Assembly (NCBI GenBank): GCA_902462035.1
Contig: CABQAC010000137.1
Coordinates: 1-5,759, forward strand
Direction: 5' to 3'
Length of the DNA stretch: 5,759 nucleotides
Source of the DNA: an uncultured Eubacteriales bacterium
GTDB lineage: Bacteria > Bacillota > Clostridia > Oscillospirales > Acutalibacteraceae
The notes below the pieces were generated by a model, which did not search any database, was not told the origin of the DNA, and saw only the letters and a list, made by a program, of their open reading frames with translations. This document shows positions 1 to 5,759 of the stretch, piece by piece. Position 1 is the first letter of the stretch; every line of letters begins with the position of its first letter. The position numbers and the translations under genes were made by a program.

Positions 1-962
1 CGCTGGAGGATGTGGACGACGCGCGCCGGGTGGCGAATCAGCTGGGAATCCCCCACTATGTTCTGAATTTTACCGACCTGTTCGCGGGCCGGGTGATCGA
101 TTATTTTGCCGCCGCTTATCAGGCGGGGCTAACGCCTAACCCCTGTATTGCGTGCAACCGGTTTATCAAATTCGACGCACTGCTGCAAAGGGCGTTGGCC
201 ATGGAATTCGACTATATCGCCACCGGACATTACGCGGTGATTGAACGGGGGCAAAACGGCCGCTGGCTGCTGCGGCGTTCCCCGGCGGCCAAGGACCAAA
301 GCTACGTGCTGTATTGCATGACCCAGGAGCAATTGTCACATACCTTGATGCCGTTGGGGCGGTACGCGAAGGAGGAGGCCCGGGCGCTGGCGGAGCGGCA
401 CAGGCTGCCGGTTGCCCGCAAGCCGGACAGCCAGGAGATCTGTTTTGTGCCGGATAACGATTACGCCGGTTTTTTAGAGCGGTACACCGGCAAGCGCGCC
501 CCCGCCGGGGATTTTGTGGATGGAGCGGGCCGCGTGCTGGGCAGGCACCGGGGCATTACCCGGTACACGGTGGGCCAGCGCAAGGGGCTGGGTGTGGCCT
601 TTGGCAAACCGATGTACGTCACCCGCTTAGATCCGGAACGCAACGCCGTGGTGCTGGGGGAGGAAGGCAGCCAATACCGCGCCGCGCTGACGGCGGCGGA
701 CCTCAATTTTATCCCCTTTGACCGCCCGGACGGCCCTTTGCGGGTAACGGCAAAAATCCGCTACCAGGCCCAGCCCGCCCCGGCGGTGCTGACGATGGAG
801 GAGGACGCAACGGCGCGGGTTGTGTTCGATACGCCGCAGCGTTCGGTTACCCCGGGCCAGGCGGTGGTCTTTTACCAAGGCGACCTGGTAGTGGGCGGCG
901 GCGTCATTGAGCCGGAACCGGCCCGAACAGAAACGGACGCCCGTTTTGGAAGAAGCGTTTAA
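1..962 (+). CDS. mnmA: tRNA-specific 2-thiouridylase MnmA, 5'-truncated by window edge
   Basis: MnmA uses ATP and a persulfide sulfur donor to 2-thiolate U34 of the Lys, Glu and Gln tRNAs in the cytoplasm. The frame is open from base 3 (LEDVDDARRVA) to a TAA at 960-962, giving 319 visible residues. The family is usually about 360-370 residues, so roughly 50 are missing, including the N-terminal PP-loop (SGGVDSS-type) ATP site. The GTG at base 12 is internal and is not the start. Counting that GTG as residue 1, visible motifs are TPNPCIACNR (41-50, first catalytic Cys at 48), ATGHYA (70-75), KDQSYVL (94-100), SQEICFV (140-146, second catalytic Cys at 144), GITRYTVGQRKGLG (181-194) and a C-terminal beta-barrel ending in VTPGQAVVFY (279-288). 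Both cysteines needed for sulfur transfer are present. The last 15 or so residues, rich in charge, form a short variable tail. The GNAT gene begins 33 bases downstream with no terminator between. Family assignment is very secure. Confidence 0.97.
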   Translation, partial: LEDVDDARRVANQLGIPHYVLNFTDLFAGRVIDYFAAAYQAGLTPNPCIACNRFIKFDALLQRALAMEFDYIATGHYAVIERGQNGRWLLRRSPAAKDQSYVLYCMTQEQLSHTLMPLGRYAKEEARALAERHRLPVARKPDSQEICFVPDNDYAGFLERYTGKRAPAGDFVDGAGRVLGRHRGITRYTVGQRKGLGVAFGKPMYVTRLDPERNAVVLGEEGSQYRAALTAADLNFIPFDRPDGPLRVTAKIRYQAQPAPAVLTMEEDATARVVFDTPQRSVTPGQAVVFYQGDLVVGGGVIEPEPARTETDARFGRSV

Positions 963-995
963 ACCGGGCGGTACAGGAAAGGAAGGTTATACACC

Positions 996-1523
996 ATGAA
1001 TTTTATTTTAAGGCCCTGGCGGGAATCTGACGCGGCCACCTTGGCCCGTTATGCCAACGATCCGCTGATCGCGAAAAATTTGCGGGATGCGTTTCCTCAC
1101 CCTTATTCGCTGGACAACGCCAAGGAATATATCGGCGACTGTATGGCCCGGGACGGAAAAGACTGCCACGCCAGGGCCATCGAGGTGGACGGCGAGGCGG
1201 TGGGAAGCATTGGCGTTTTCTTCCAAAGCGACGTCTACTGCAAAAACGGCGAGCTCGGCTATTGGCTGGGCCAGCCCTTTTGGCGGGACGGCATCATCAG
1301 CCGGGCGATCGGTCAAATCTGCGCGGAGGTTTTCGAACAATACGACATCGTCCGCATTTACGCCGAGCCTTTCGCCCAAAACATCGGATCCCGCAGAGCG
1401 CTGGAAAAGGCGGGGTTTCAGCTGGAAGGCACGCTGCAAAAGGCCGTGTTCAAAAACGGATTCTTTTTTGATTCCTGCGTTTACGCAAAGCTGCGCCCCG
1501 AAGTCAGCCGGTTTCAGGATTAA
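996..1523 (+). CDS. GNAT-family N-acetyltransferase, RimJ/RimL-like
   Basis: This 175-residue protein, the usual length for a single-domain GNAT, is predicted to move an acetyl group from acetyl-CoA to an amine. The substrate cannot be read from the sequence. The N-terminus FILRPWRESDA (3-13) is typical of the RimJ/RimL (Acetyltransf_3) branch. Residues 67-76 (EAVGSIGVFF) and 86-91 (ELGYWL) form the central sheet. The acetyl-CoA loop is QPFWRDGIISRAI (93-105), where the commoner WGKGYA pattern is changed to WRDGII, so the phosphate loop is somewhat degenerate. NIGSRRALEKAGF (129-141) and EGTLQKAVFKNG (144-155) are the conserved C-terminal signature. The ATG is supported by a purine-rich Shine-Dalgarno at 975-986 and by the domain starting at residue 3. 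It follows mnmA closely and is followed by a terminator, so it is likely the last gene of that transcript. It could be a ribosomal-protein acetyltransferase, an antibiotic or peptide acetylase, or a detoxifier. None of these is favoured. Confidence 0.92.
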   Translation: MNFILRPWRESDAATLARYANDPLIAKNLRDAFPHPYSLDNAKEYIGDCMARDGKDCHARAIEVDGEAVGSIGVFFQSDVYCKNGELGYWLGQPFWRDGIISRAIGQICAEVFEQYDIVRIYAEPFAQNIGSRRALEKAGFQLEGTLQKAVFKNGFFFDSCVYAKLRPEVSRFQD

Positions 1524-1530
1524 AGGAAGC

Positions 1531-1567
1531 GCCCGGGAAGGCTATTTGCCTGGCCGGGCATTTTTTT
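1531..1567 (+). terminator. Rho-independent terminator after the GNAT gene
   Basis: GCCCGG (1531-1536) pairs with CCGGGC (1554-1559), and inside it AGGC (1539-1542) pairs with GCCT (1548-1551) around a TATTT loop, with a 2x2 internal mismatch between the two helices. After one A comes an uninterrupted run of seven T (1561-1567). The stem starts eight bases after the GNAT stop codon. This is a classic intrinsic terminator for rightward transcription and separates the mnmA-GNAT unit from the glycogen operon. There is no matching A-run on the left side, so it should work in one direction only. Confidence 0.93.
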
Positions 1568-1600
1568 ACCCGAATGAACTGTATTTCGACAAAGGCAGAT

Positions 1601-1609
1601 TGCTATAAT
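1601..1609 (+). promoter_or_regulatory. Possible upstream extended -10 promoter
   Basis: TGC followed by a perfect TATAAT (1604-1609) forms an extended -10 element, but no good -35 box lies at 16-18 bases upstream; the closest, TTCGAC at 1585-1590, is only 13 bases away. A transcript would start near 1616, about 240 bases before glgB. The -10 lies inside a small inverted repeat, GCTAT-AATAA-ATAGC (1602-1616), which could be an operator or chance. AT-rich DNA makes a TATAAT by chance quite likely, so confidence is modest. Confidence 0.4.
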
Positions 1610-1655
1610 AAATAGCGTGTGTAAAAACGAAGGAACATATTAGAATCATTACTGG

Positions 1656-1715
1656 AATAAGGAATATTACCGCTGGCGGTTTTGACGCCTTATTGCAAAG
1701 CAATTAGAAAGCTAA
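1656..1715. repeat. Cluster of short inverted repeats in the glgB upstream region
   Basis: Three inverted repeats lie end to end. AATAAGG (1656-1662) pairs with CCTTATT (1688-1694), enclosing a CCGC-TG-GCGG palindrome (1670-1679) that competes with GGCG (1675-1678) pairing to CGCC (1686-1689). ATTGC-AAA-GCAAT spans 1692-1704. TTAG-AAAG-CTAA spans 1704-1715. The pairings are seen directly. Whether they act as RNA structure (only if the upstream promoter is used), as protein-binding DNA sites, or as remnants of an interspersed repeat is unknown. No T-run follows, so this is not an ordinary terminator. Confidence 0.45.
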
Positions 1716-1785
1716 GATTATAATAAATGCACAAAAAAATGAGGGTATTTTTGCACCAAGTTTCAGCATTTAACCAAAATAACAC

Positions 1786-1814
1786 TTGAAAAGGCGTTTG
1801 CGACTTGCTACAAT
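1786..1814 (+). promoter_or_regulatory. Main SigA-type promoter for the glgBCD operon
   Basis: TTGAAA (1786-1791) and TACAAT (1809-1814) are separated by exactly 17 bases, and the -10 is preceded by TGC (1806-1808), an extended -10 element. Each hexamer differs from the consensus at one position. Transcription should begin near 1821, giving a leader of about 34 bases before the GTG start. It lies in the gap after the upstream terminator and points into glgB, so it is the best candidate promoter for the whole glycogen operon. I saw no clean CcpA (cre) site overlapping it. Confidence 0.85.
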
Positions 1815-1839
1815 AGGAAATAGAAACCAATGAATTGGG

Positions 1840-1847
1840 AAGGGGGT
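1840..1847 (+). promoter_or_regulatory. Shine-Dalgarno site that fixes the glgB GTG start
   Basis: AAGGGGGT matches the ideal AAGGAGGT with one A-to-G change that still allows a G-U pair to 16S rRNA. It ends seven bases before the GTG at 1855. There is no in-frame ATG with comparable support, so this site decides the start. Its core AGGGGG sits in the loop of a possible GGGA/TCCC hairpin (1837-1850). Confidence 0.8.
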
Positions 1848-1854
1848 CCCTGCC

Positions 1855-3858
1855 GTGCAGAGCAAAACACGCGAGCAGATTCAAAAGGATGCGGAGCTCG
1901 CACAGTATCTGTTTCACCAGGGCACCAATTTTAAAGCATATGAATACCTGGGCGCTCATAACATGCAAGTGGAGGGAAGGGTACTGACGGTTTTTCGCGT
2001 TTGGGCGCCTCACGCCAAATCCGCTTATGTAACGGGGGACTTTAACCAGTGGAACGAAACCGCCTGCCCCATGACCCGGGTTACACCGGGCGGCGTATGG
2101 GAAGCATGGACCGCGGGCATCTCTGATTTTGATATGTACAAGTTCTTGATCGAAACGCAGGAGGGGGAAATTCTGCACAAGTCGGACCCCTACGCGTTTC
2201 ACTTCGAGACACGGCCCGCCAACGCCTCCCGCTTTTTGAGCTTGGACGGCTACGAATGGCAGGACAGCGCGTGGCTTGCGTATAAAGAAGAACACCCCCA
2301 TTACAGCCTGCCGGTCAATATTTACGAGGTCCACGCCGGTTCTTGGCGGAAATACGACGATGGGCAGCCTTTTTCGTACGGCAAGCTGGCGGATGAACTG
2401 ATCCCTTATGTCAAAGAAATGGGTTATACCCACATCGAGCTGATGCCGCTGTCCGAATATCCCTTTGATGGCTCCTGGGGCTATCAGGTGACCGGCTACT
2501 ATGCCCCCACTTCCCGCTATGGACAACCCCACGACTTTATGCGGTTTGTGGACCGGTGCCATCAGGCGGGAATCGGCGTGATTATGGATTGGGTGCCAGC
2601 GCATTTTCCCAAGGATGCCCACGGGTTGTCCCGCTTTGACGGGGAATGCTGCTACGAGTATGCCGATCCGCGCAAGGGCGAGCATAAGGAATGGGGCACC
2701 AATGTGTTCGATTACGGACGCGGCGAGGTCAAATGTTTTTTGATCTCCAATGCGGTGTATTGGCTGGAACAATACCACATCGACGGCATCCGGGTGGACG
2801 CGGTGGCGTCGATGCTTTACCTGGACTATAACCGCCGGGACGGCGAATGGGTCGCCAACGAAAAGGGCGGCAAAGAAAACCTGGAGGCCGTAGCCTTCTT
2901 GCGGAAGCTCAACGAGGTGGTGTTTGGCCTTTATCCCGACGCGATGATGATCGCCGAGGAGTCCACCGCGTGGCCTATGGTTTCCCGCCCCGCCAGCATG
3001 GGGGGGCTTGGGTTTAATTACAAGTGGAATATGGGTTGGATGAACGACATGATCCACTACATGAACCTGGACCCCTATTTCCGTCCCCACAATCACGACA
3101 ATTTGACCTTTTCCTTCTTTTACGCTTTTTCAGAGAACTTTGTTCTGCCTATCTCCCACGACGAGGTCGTTCATGGAAAAGGATCGCTGGTCAATAAAAT
3201 GCCTGGCACACGGGAGGAAAAGTTTGCGAACGTGCGGGCTTTTTTGGGGTATACCATGGCGCACCCGGGCAAGAAGCTGATGTTCATGGGCAGCGAGTTC
3301 GCTCAGTTTAAGGAATGGGATTTTGAGCGGGGGCTGGATTGGAGCCTGCTGGATGACCCGGACCACCAAAAAATGCAGCGCTTTTTCCGGGAAATCAATC
3401 ATTTTTACTTGGATCACCCGGCATTGTGGGAAGTGGATTTTTCCTGGGACGGGTTCGCGTGGATTTCCAACGACGATTACACCCAAAGCGTCATCAGTTT
3501 CCGCCGGATGGACCGGTCGGGCAACGAACTGATCGCGGTATGCAACTTCCAGCCTGTGGCCCGTTACCAGTACCGCATCGGCGTGCCCCAAGAGGGGATT
3601 TATACCCAGGTATTCAACACCGACGATCCCGAGTACGGCGGGTCGGGGCTGGCAAGCGGCAAGAAGGCCCGGACGGAAACGGAGCCCATGCATGGCTTTT
3701 CCCAGTCGGTGGCGCTGACCATCCCGGGGCTGTCGGTCCAATACTATCTGCGCACGGGCGGCGTTCCCACGCGGAAGACGGCCGCGAAAAAACCCGCCTC
3801 ATCCCAAGCAAGCCAAAAGCCGGCTGCGAAGCGTACCGCCCGCAGTCCGAAGCGATAG
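1855..3858 (+). CDS. glgB: 1,4-alpha-glucan branching enzyme GlgB (GH13)
   Basis: GlgB cuts an alpha-1,4 glucan chain and rejoins the piece through an alpha-1,6 bond, making the branches of glycogen in the cytoplasm. The protein has 667 residues, normal for the family. In order: a short N-terminal extension; a CBM48 domain (about 43-125, with RVWAPHAKSAYVTGDFNQW at 48-66); the GH13 barrel (about 150-520); a C-terminal beta domain (about 535-633); and a 31-residue basic tail. The four GH13 regions are intact: DWVPAH (245-250), GIRVDAVASM (311-320, nucleophile D315), IAEEST (366-371, acid/base E368) and ISHDEVVHGK (433-442, stabiliser D436). ELMPLSEYPFDGSWGYQ (195-211) is the branching-enzyme signature. 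The start is GTG at 1855, backed by a strong Shine-Dalgarno. The tail (637-667) has ten Lys/Arg, seven Ala and no acidic residue, which is not needed for catalysis. glgC follows after 27 bases. It is the first gene of the operon, expressed from the promoter at 1786-1814. Confidence 0.97.
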   Translation: MQSKTREQIQKDAELAQYLFHQGTNFKAYEYLGAHNMQVEGRVLTVFRVWAPHAKSAYVTGDFNQWNETACPMTRVTPGGVWEAWTAGISDFDMYKFLIETQEGEILHKSDPYAFHFETRPANASRFLSLDGYEWQDSAWLAYKEEHPHYSLPVNIYEVHAGSWRKYDDGQPFSYGKLADELIPYVKEMGYTHIELMPLSEYPFDGSWGYQVTGYYAPTSRYGQPHDFMRFVDRCHQAGIGVIMDWVPAHFPKDAHGLSRFDGECCYEYADPRKGEHKEWGTNVFDYGRGEVKCFLISNAVYWLEQYHIDGIRVDAVASMLYLDYNRRDGEWVANEKGGKENLEAVAFLRKLNEVVFGLYPDAMMIAEESTAWPMVSRPASMGGLGFNYKWNMGWMNDMIHYMNLDPYFRPHNHDNLTFSFFYAFSENFVLPISHDEVVHGKGSLVNKMPGTREEKFANVRAFLGYTMAHPGKKLMFMGSEFAQFKEWDFERGLDWSLLDDPDHQKMQRFFREINHFYLDHPALWEVDFSWDGFAWISNDDYTQSVISFRRMDRSGNELIAVCNFQPVARYQYRIGVPQEGIYTQVFNTDDPEYGGSGLASGKKARTETEPMHGFSQSVALTIPGLSVQYYLRTGGVPTRKTAAKKPASSQASQKPAAKRTARSPKR

Positions 3859-3885
3859 AATCTCACAAACAAAGGAGGACGTGAC

Positions 3886-5103
3886 ATGTTCTTAAAACAG
3901 GAGTGCATCGCCATGCTGCTGGCCGGCGGACAAGGCAGCCGGTTGGGCGTGCTCACCAAAAAGCTGGCAAAACCGGCGGTGGCCTATGGCGGCAAGTACC
4001 GCATCATCGATTTTCCGCTTTCTAACTGCGTCAATTCGGGCATTGAAACGGTGGGGGTGCTGACCCAATACCAACCTTTGGTGCTCAACGACTATATCGG
4101 CAACGGCCAGCCTTGGGATTTGGACAGCATGCACGGCGGCGTCCATGTGCTGCCCCCCTATCAACGCAGCCGCGGCGCCGATTGGTATAAGGGTACGGCA
4201 AACGCCATTTATCAGAATATCCAGTTTATCGAACGGTATAATCCCGACTACGTGGCGGTATTGTCCGGCGACCATATTTATAAAATGGATTATTCTAAAA
4301 TGCTGGCTTTCCATAAGCAGCATCATGCGGCCTGCACCATCGCGGTCATGGAGGTCCCCATGGAGGAGGCTTCCCGTTACGGCATCCTGAATACGCAGGA
4401 GGACAACGCCATTTACGAATTTGACGAGAAGCCCAAGGTGCCCAAAAGCAACAAGGCTTCGATGGGCATCTACATATTCGATTGGGCAAAGCTGCGCAAA
4501 TACCTGGAGGACGACGAGGCTGACCCCGAATCCTCCAACGATTTCGGCAAAAACGTGCTGCCAGCGATGCTGAGCGCCGGAGAGCGGATGTTCGCCTACC
4601 CCTTCGAAGGGTACTGGAAGGACGTGGGCACCATCGACAGCCTGTGGGAATCGAATATGGATTTGCTCAATCCCAACACCGACCTGGATTTGGCCGACCC
4701 GTCCTGGAAGATTTATACCCGCAACCCGGTCAAGCCGCCCCACTATATTGCCGCGGACGCCAACGTGCAGAACTCCTTGGTGTCAGAAGGATGCAATATT
4801 TACGGCGATGTGGATTTTAGCGTGCTTTTCGCCGGCGCGGTGATTCAAAAGGGCGCGGTGGTCAACGATTCGATTATCATGCCCGGCGCGGTGGTGGAGG
4901 AAGGCGCGGTGGTGCAGTATGCCATCGTGGCGGAAAACGCCGTTATCGGCAAGGGCGCTGTCATCGGCAGCCGGCCCGAAGAAATGGACAACAAGGATGA
5001 TTGGGGCGTGGCTGTTGTCGGCGACGGCGTACGGGTTGGACGCGGCGCCAAGGTTCCCCCTAAGGCGATGGTGGAAAAGGATATTGCGGAGGTGAACGAA
5101 TAA
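3886..5103 (+). CDS. glgC: Glucose-1-phosphate adenylyltransferase (ADP-glucose pyrophosphorylase), catalytic subunit GlgC
   Basis: GlgC converts glucose-1-phosphate and ATP into ADP-glucose and pyrophosphate, the committed step of bacterial glycogen synthesis. The protein is 405 residues, within the family range. The N-terminal nucleotidyltransferase domain (about 5-260) contains GGQGSRL (14-20, nucleotide loop), KLAKPAVAYGGKYRIIDFPLSN (26-47, including lysines that in enterobacterial enzymes bind the sugar bisphosphate activator), WYKGTANAIYQN (100-111), SGDHIYKMDY (127-136, catalytic metal-binding D129), FDEKPK (179-184, K182 for glucose-1-phosphate) and YWKDVGT (243-249). The C-terminal part (about 285-390) is a left-handed beta-helix of hexapeptide repeats such as GAVIQKGAVV and NAVIGKGAVIG. 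All key residues are present, so it should be active. The ATG lies seven bases after AGGAGG (3873-3878). It ends in TAATG, its last base being the first of glgD, so the two subunits are probably translationally coupled. The activator specificity cannot be told from sequence alone. Confidence 0.98.
   Translation: MFLKQECIAMLLAGGQGSRLGVLTKKLAKPAVAYGGKYRIIDFPLSNCVNSGIETVGVLTQYQPLVLNDYIGNGQPWDLDSMHGGVHVLPPYQRSRGADWYKGTANAIYQNIQFIERYNPDYVAVLSGDHIYKMDYSKMLAFHKQHHAACTIAVMEVPMEEASRYGILNTQEDNAIYEFDEKPKVPKSNKASMGIYIFDWAKLRKYLEDDEADPESSNDFGKNVLPAMLSAGERMFAYPFEGYWKDVGTIDSLWESNMDLLNPNTDLDLADPSWKIYTRNPVKPPHYIAADANVQNSLVSEGCNIYGDVDFSVLFAGAVIQKGAVVNDSIIMPGAVVEEGAVVQYAIVAENAVIGKGAVIGSRPEEMDNKDDWGVAVVGDGVRVGRGAKVPPKAMVEKDIAEVNE
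5088..5095 (+). promoter_or_regulatory. Shine-Dalgarno site for glgD inside the end of glgC
   Basis: GGAGGTGA within the last codons of glgC is a full match to the 16S anti-Shine-Dalgarno and ends seven bases before the ATG at 5103. The ATG shares its A with the glgC TAA stop (TAATG). This supports re-initiation or coupled translation of the two subunits. Confidence 0.85.
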
Positions 5104-5759
5104 TGCGCGGGAACAACGTATTGGGAATCATCTTTTCCAACATGCACGACGAGTCCATCCGGGAAATGACCGATTCCCGCACCATGGGTTCGGTCCCCTT
5201 TGGCGGACGGTACCGGCTGATCGACTTTCCCCTGTCGAACATGTCAAATTCCGGTGTGACAAAGGTAGGGGTCGTTACCAAAAGCAATTACCGCTCCTTG
5301 ATGGACCATCTGGGTTCGGGCAAATCGTGGGATCTTTCCCGCAAGCGGGAGGGTTTGATTTTACTGCCGCCGTACGGCAGCGGCAACGCCATCTACGAAA
5401 ACCGGCTGCAGGCGCTGGGGGGCATACGGGATTTTCTGGCTTCCTCCCATGAGGAATATGTATTCTTAAGCGACTGCGACGTGATTTGTAACCTCGACGT
5501 CCAGGATGTGGTGGATTACCATATCAAAAACAATGCCGACATCACCGTGGTGTACAAACGCGGCATGGTGGATGAAAAAACGCTGAGATCGGTGGTAGTG
5601 GGTACCGATGAAAACGGCCGTATCACCGACATGATGGTGTCTCCGCGTATCAACGGCGAATGCGATTACGGCCTGAACATGTACGTGATGCGGCGGGACT
5701 TTTTGGAATGGATGGTATCGGAAGCCATCACCCGCAATATGAAAAGTTTTGAAAAAGAT
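5103..5759 (+). CDS. glgD: GlgD, non-catalytic or regulatory ADP-glucose pyrophosphorylase subunit, 3'-truncated by window edge
   Basis: The frame starts at the ATG in TAATG and stays open to the window end: 219 codons of a protein usually near 370 residues. It is a GlgC paralogue, sharing the fold markers VPFGGRYRLIDFPLSNMSNSG (31-51) and LPPYGSGNAIYEN (88-100). Key catalytic motifs are lost: the GGxGxRL loop is replaced by NMHDESIREMTDSRTMGS (13-30), and GDHIYKMDY becomes SDCDVICNLD (123-132), so it probably makes little or no ADP-glucose alone. In Geobacillus stearothermophilus, GlgC and GlgD are known to form a mixed complex more active than GlgC alone; I infer the same role here. The one-base overlap with glgC and the perfect Shine-Dalgarno fit the making of two subunits together. 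The missing C-terminal half should hold the beta-helix domain. GlgD identity is secure; its regulatory role is inference. Confidence 0.95.
   Translation, partial: MRGNNVLGIIFSNMHDESIREMTDSRTMGSVPFGGRYRLIDFPLSNMSNSGVTKVGVVTKSNYRSLMDHLGSGKSWDLSRKREGLILLPPYGSGNAIYENRLQALGGIRDFLASSHEEYVFLSDCDVICNLDVQDVVDYHIKNNADITVVYKRGMVDEKTLRSVVVGTDENGRITDMMVSPRINGECDYGLNMYVMRRDFLEWMVSEAITRNMKSFEKD

Larger units (their letters stand above)
1568..1854. other. AT-rich intergenic region upstream of glgB, no gene seen
   Basis: These 287 bases between the GNAT terminator and the glgB start are clearly more AT-rich than the flanking genes. I see no credible coding sequence: the only short ATG frame (1727-1789, 20 codons) has no Shine-Dalgarno. 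The region holds two SigA-like promoter sites, a 10-base direct repeat (TATAATAAAT at 1604-1613 and 1719-1728), and a run of small inverted repeats at 1656-1715. No recognised riboswitch or T-box pattern was found by eye. The region is best read as the regulatory region of the glycogen operon. Confidence 0.8.

Noticed and set aside
12..14. GTG at base 12 as the start of mnmA
   Set aside because: The frame remains open and conserved upstream (LED before VDDARR), and the essential ATP-binding N-terminus would be missing, so the true start lies before the window.
1618..1640. Possible CcpA catabolite (cre) site near TGTAAAAACG
   Set aside because: Spacing between the TG, CG and CA blocks is wrong, with several mismatches to the cre consensus. 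A TGAAAAGGCG match at the -35 region also fails.
1727..1789. 20-codon ATG frame in the glgB upstream gap, a possible leader peptide
   Set aside because: No Shine-Dalgarno precedes it, it overlaps the -35 box of the main promoter, and it lacks a run of regulatory codons.
1690..3096. Long minus-strand open frame (468 codons) antisense to glgB
   Set aside because: It lies opposite a highly conserved GH13 enzyme, its translation shows no recognisable domain, and it has no promoter or Shine-Dalgarno. It is a by-product of codon bias in GC-rich glgB.
3426..3884. 152-codon + strand frame overlapping the end of glgB
   Set aside because: It is out of frame with the conserved GlgB C-terminal domain, has an Arg/Pro/Gly-rich low-information translation and no suitable ribosome site.
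3892..4743. Minus-strand open frame (283 codons) antisense to glgC
   Set aside because: The translation is Val/Gly/His-rich without family features and mirrors the conserved glgC frame, so it is a shadow.
1..5759. Mobile elements, CRISPR arrays, tRNA or rRNA genes
   Set aside because: No transposase or integrase coding sequence, no regularly spaced repeats, and no tRNA or rRNA-like segment was found; genes occupy nearly all of the window.

Overview
This 5759-base window (coding sequence visibly GC-rich, with one AT-rich gap) looks like chromosomal DNA from a Gram-positive bacterium, most likely a Clostridia-type Firmicute. The case rests on three things: the glgB-glgC-glgD order with a true glgD (a Firmicutes-type ADP-glucose pyrophosphorylase partner), strong purine-rich Shine-Dalgarno sites, and SigA-type promoters. 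The species cannot be named from this sequence. All genes are on the + strand.

Layout. Bases 1-962 hold the 3' part of mnmA (tRNA 2-thiouridylase), cut by the window edge so that the N-terminal ATP-binding loop is missing. A RimJ/RimL-like GNAT acetyltransferase (996-1523) follows after 33 bases, probably on the same transcript, which ends at a clear intrinsic terminator (1531-1567). A 287-base AT-rich non-coding gap (1568-1854) then carries a near-consensus SigA promoter for the next operon, a second weaker promoter-like site further upstream, and a cluster of small inverted repeats.

Bases 1855-5759 are a glycogen (alpha-glucan) synthesis operon: glgB (branching enzyme, 1855-3858), glgC (ADP-glucose pyrophosphorylase catalytic subunit, 3886-5103) and the first 219 codons of glgD (from 5103, running off the window). 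GlgC makes ADP-glucose from glucose-1-phosphate and ATP. GlgD is a paralogue that has lost recognisable catalytic motifs and is expected to pair with GlgC. GlgB adds alpha-1,6 branches to the glucan. The synthase gene glgA is not in the window; it may lie further downstream.

No mobile element, CRISPR array, tRNA, rRNA or obviously new system is visible. The points most worth a second look are the histone-like basic tail on GlgB, the structured leader and two-promoter arrangement before glgB, and the degenerate active site of GlgD translationally coupled to GlgC.
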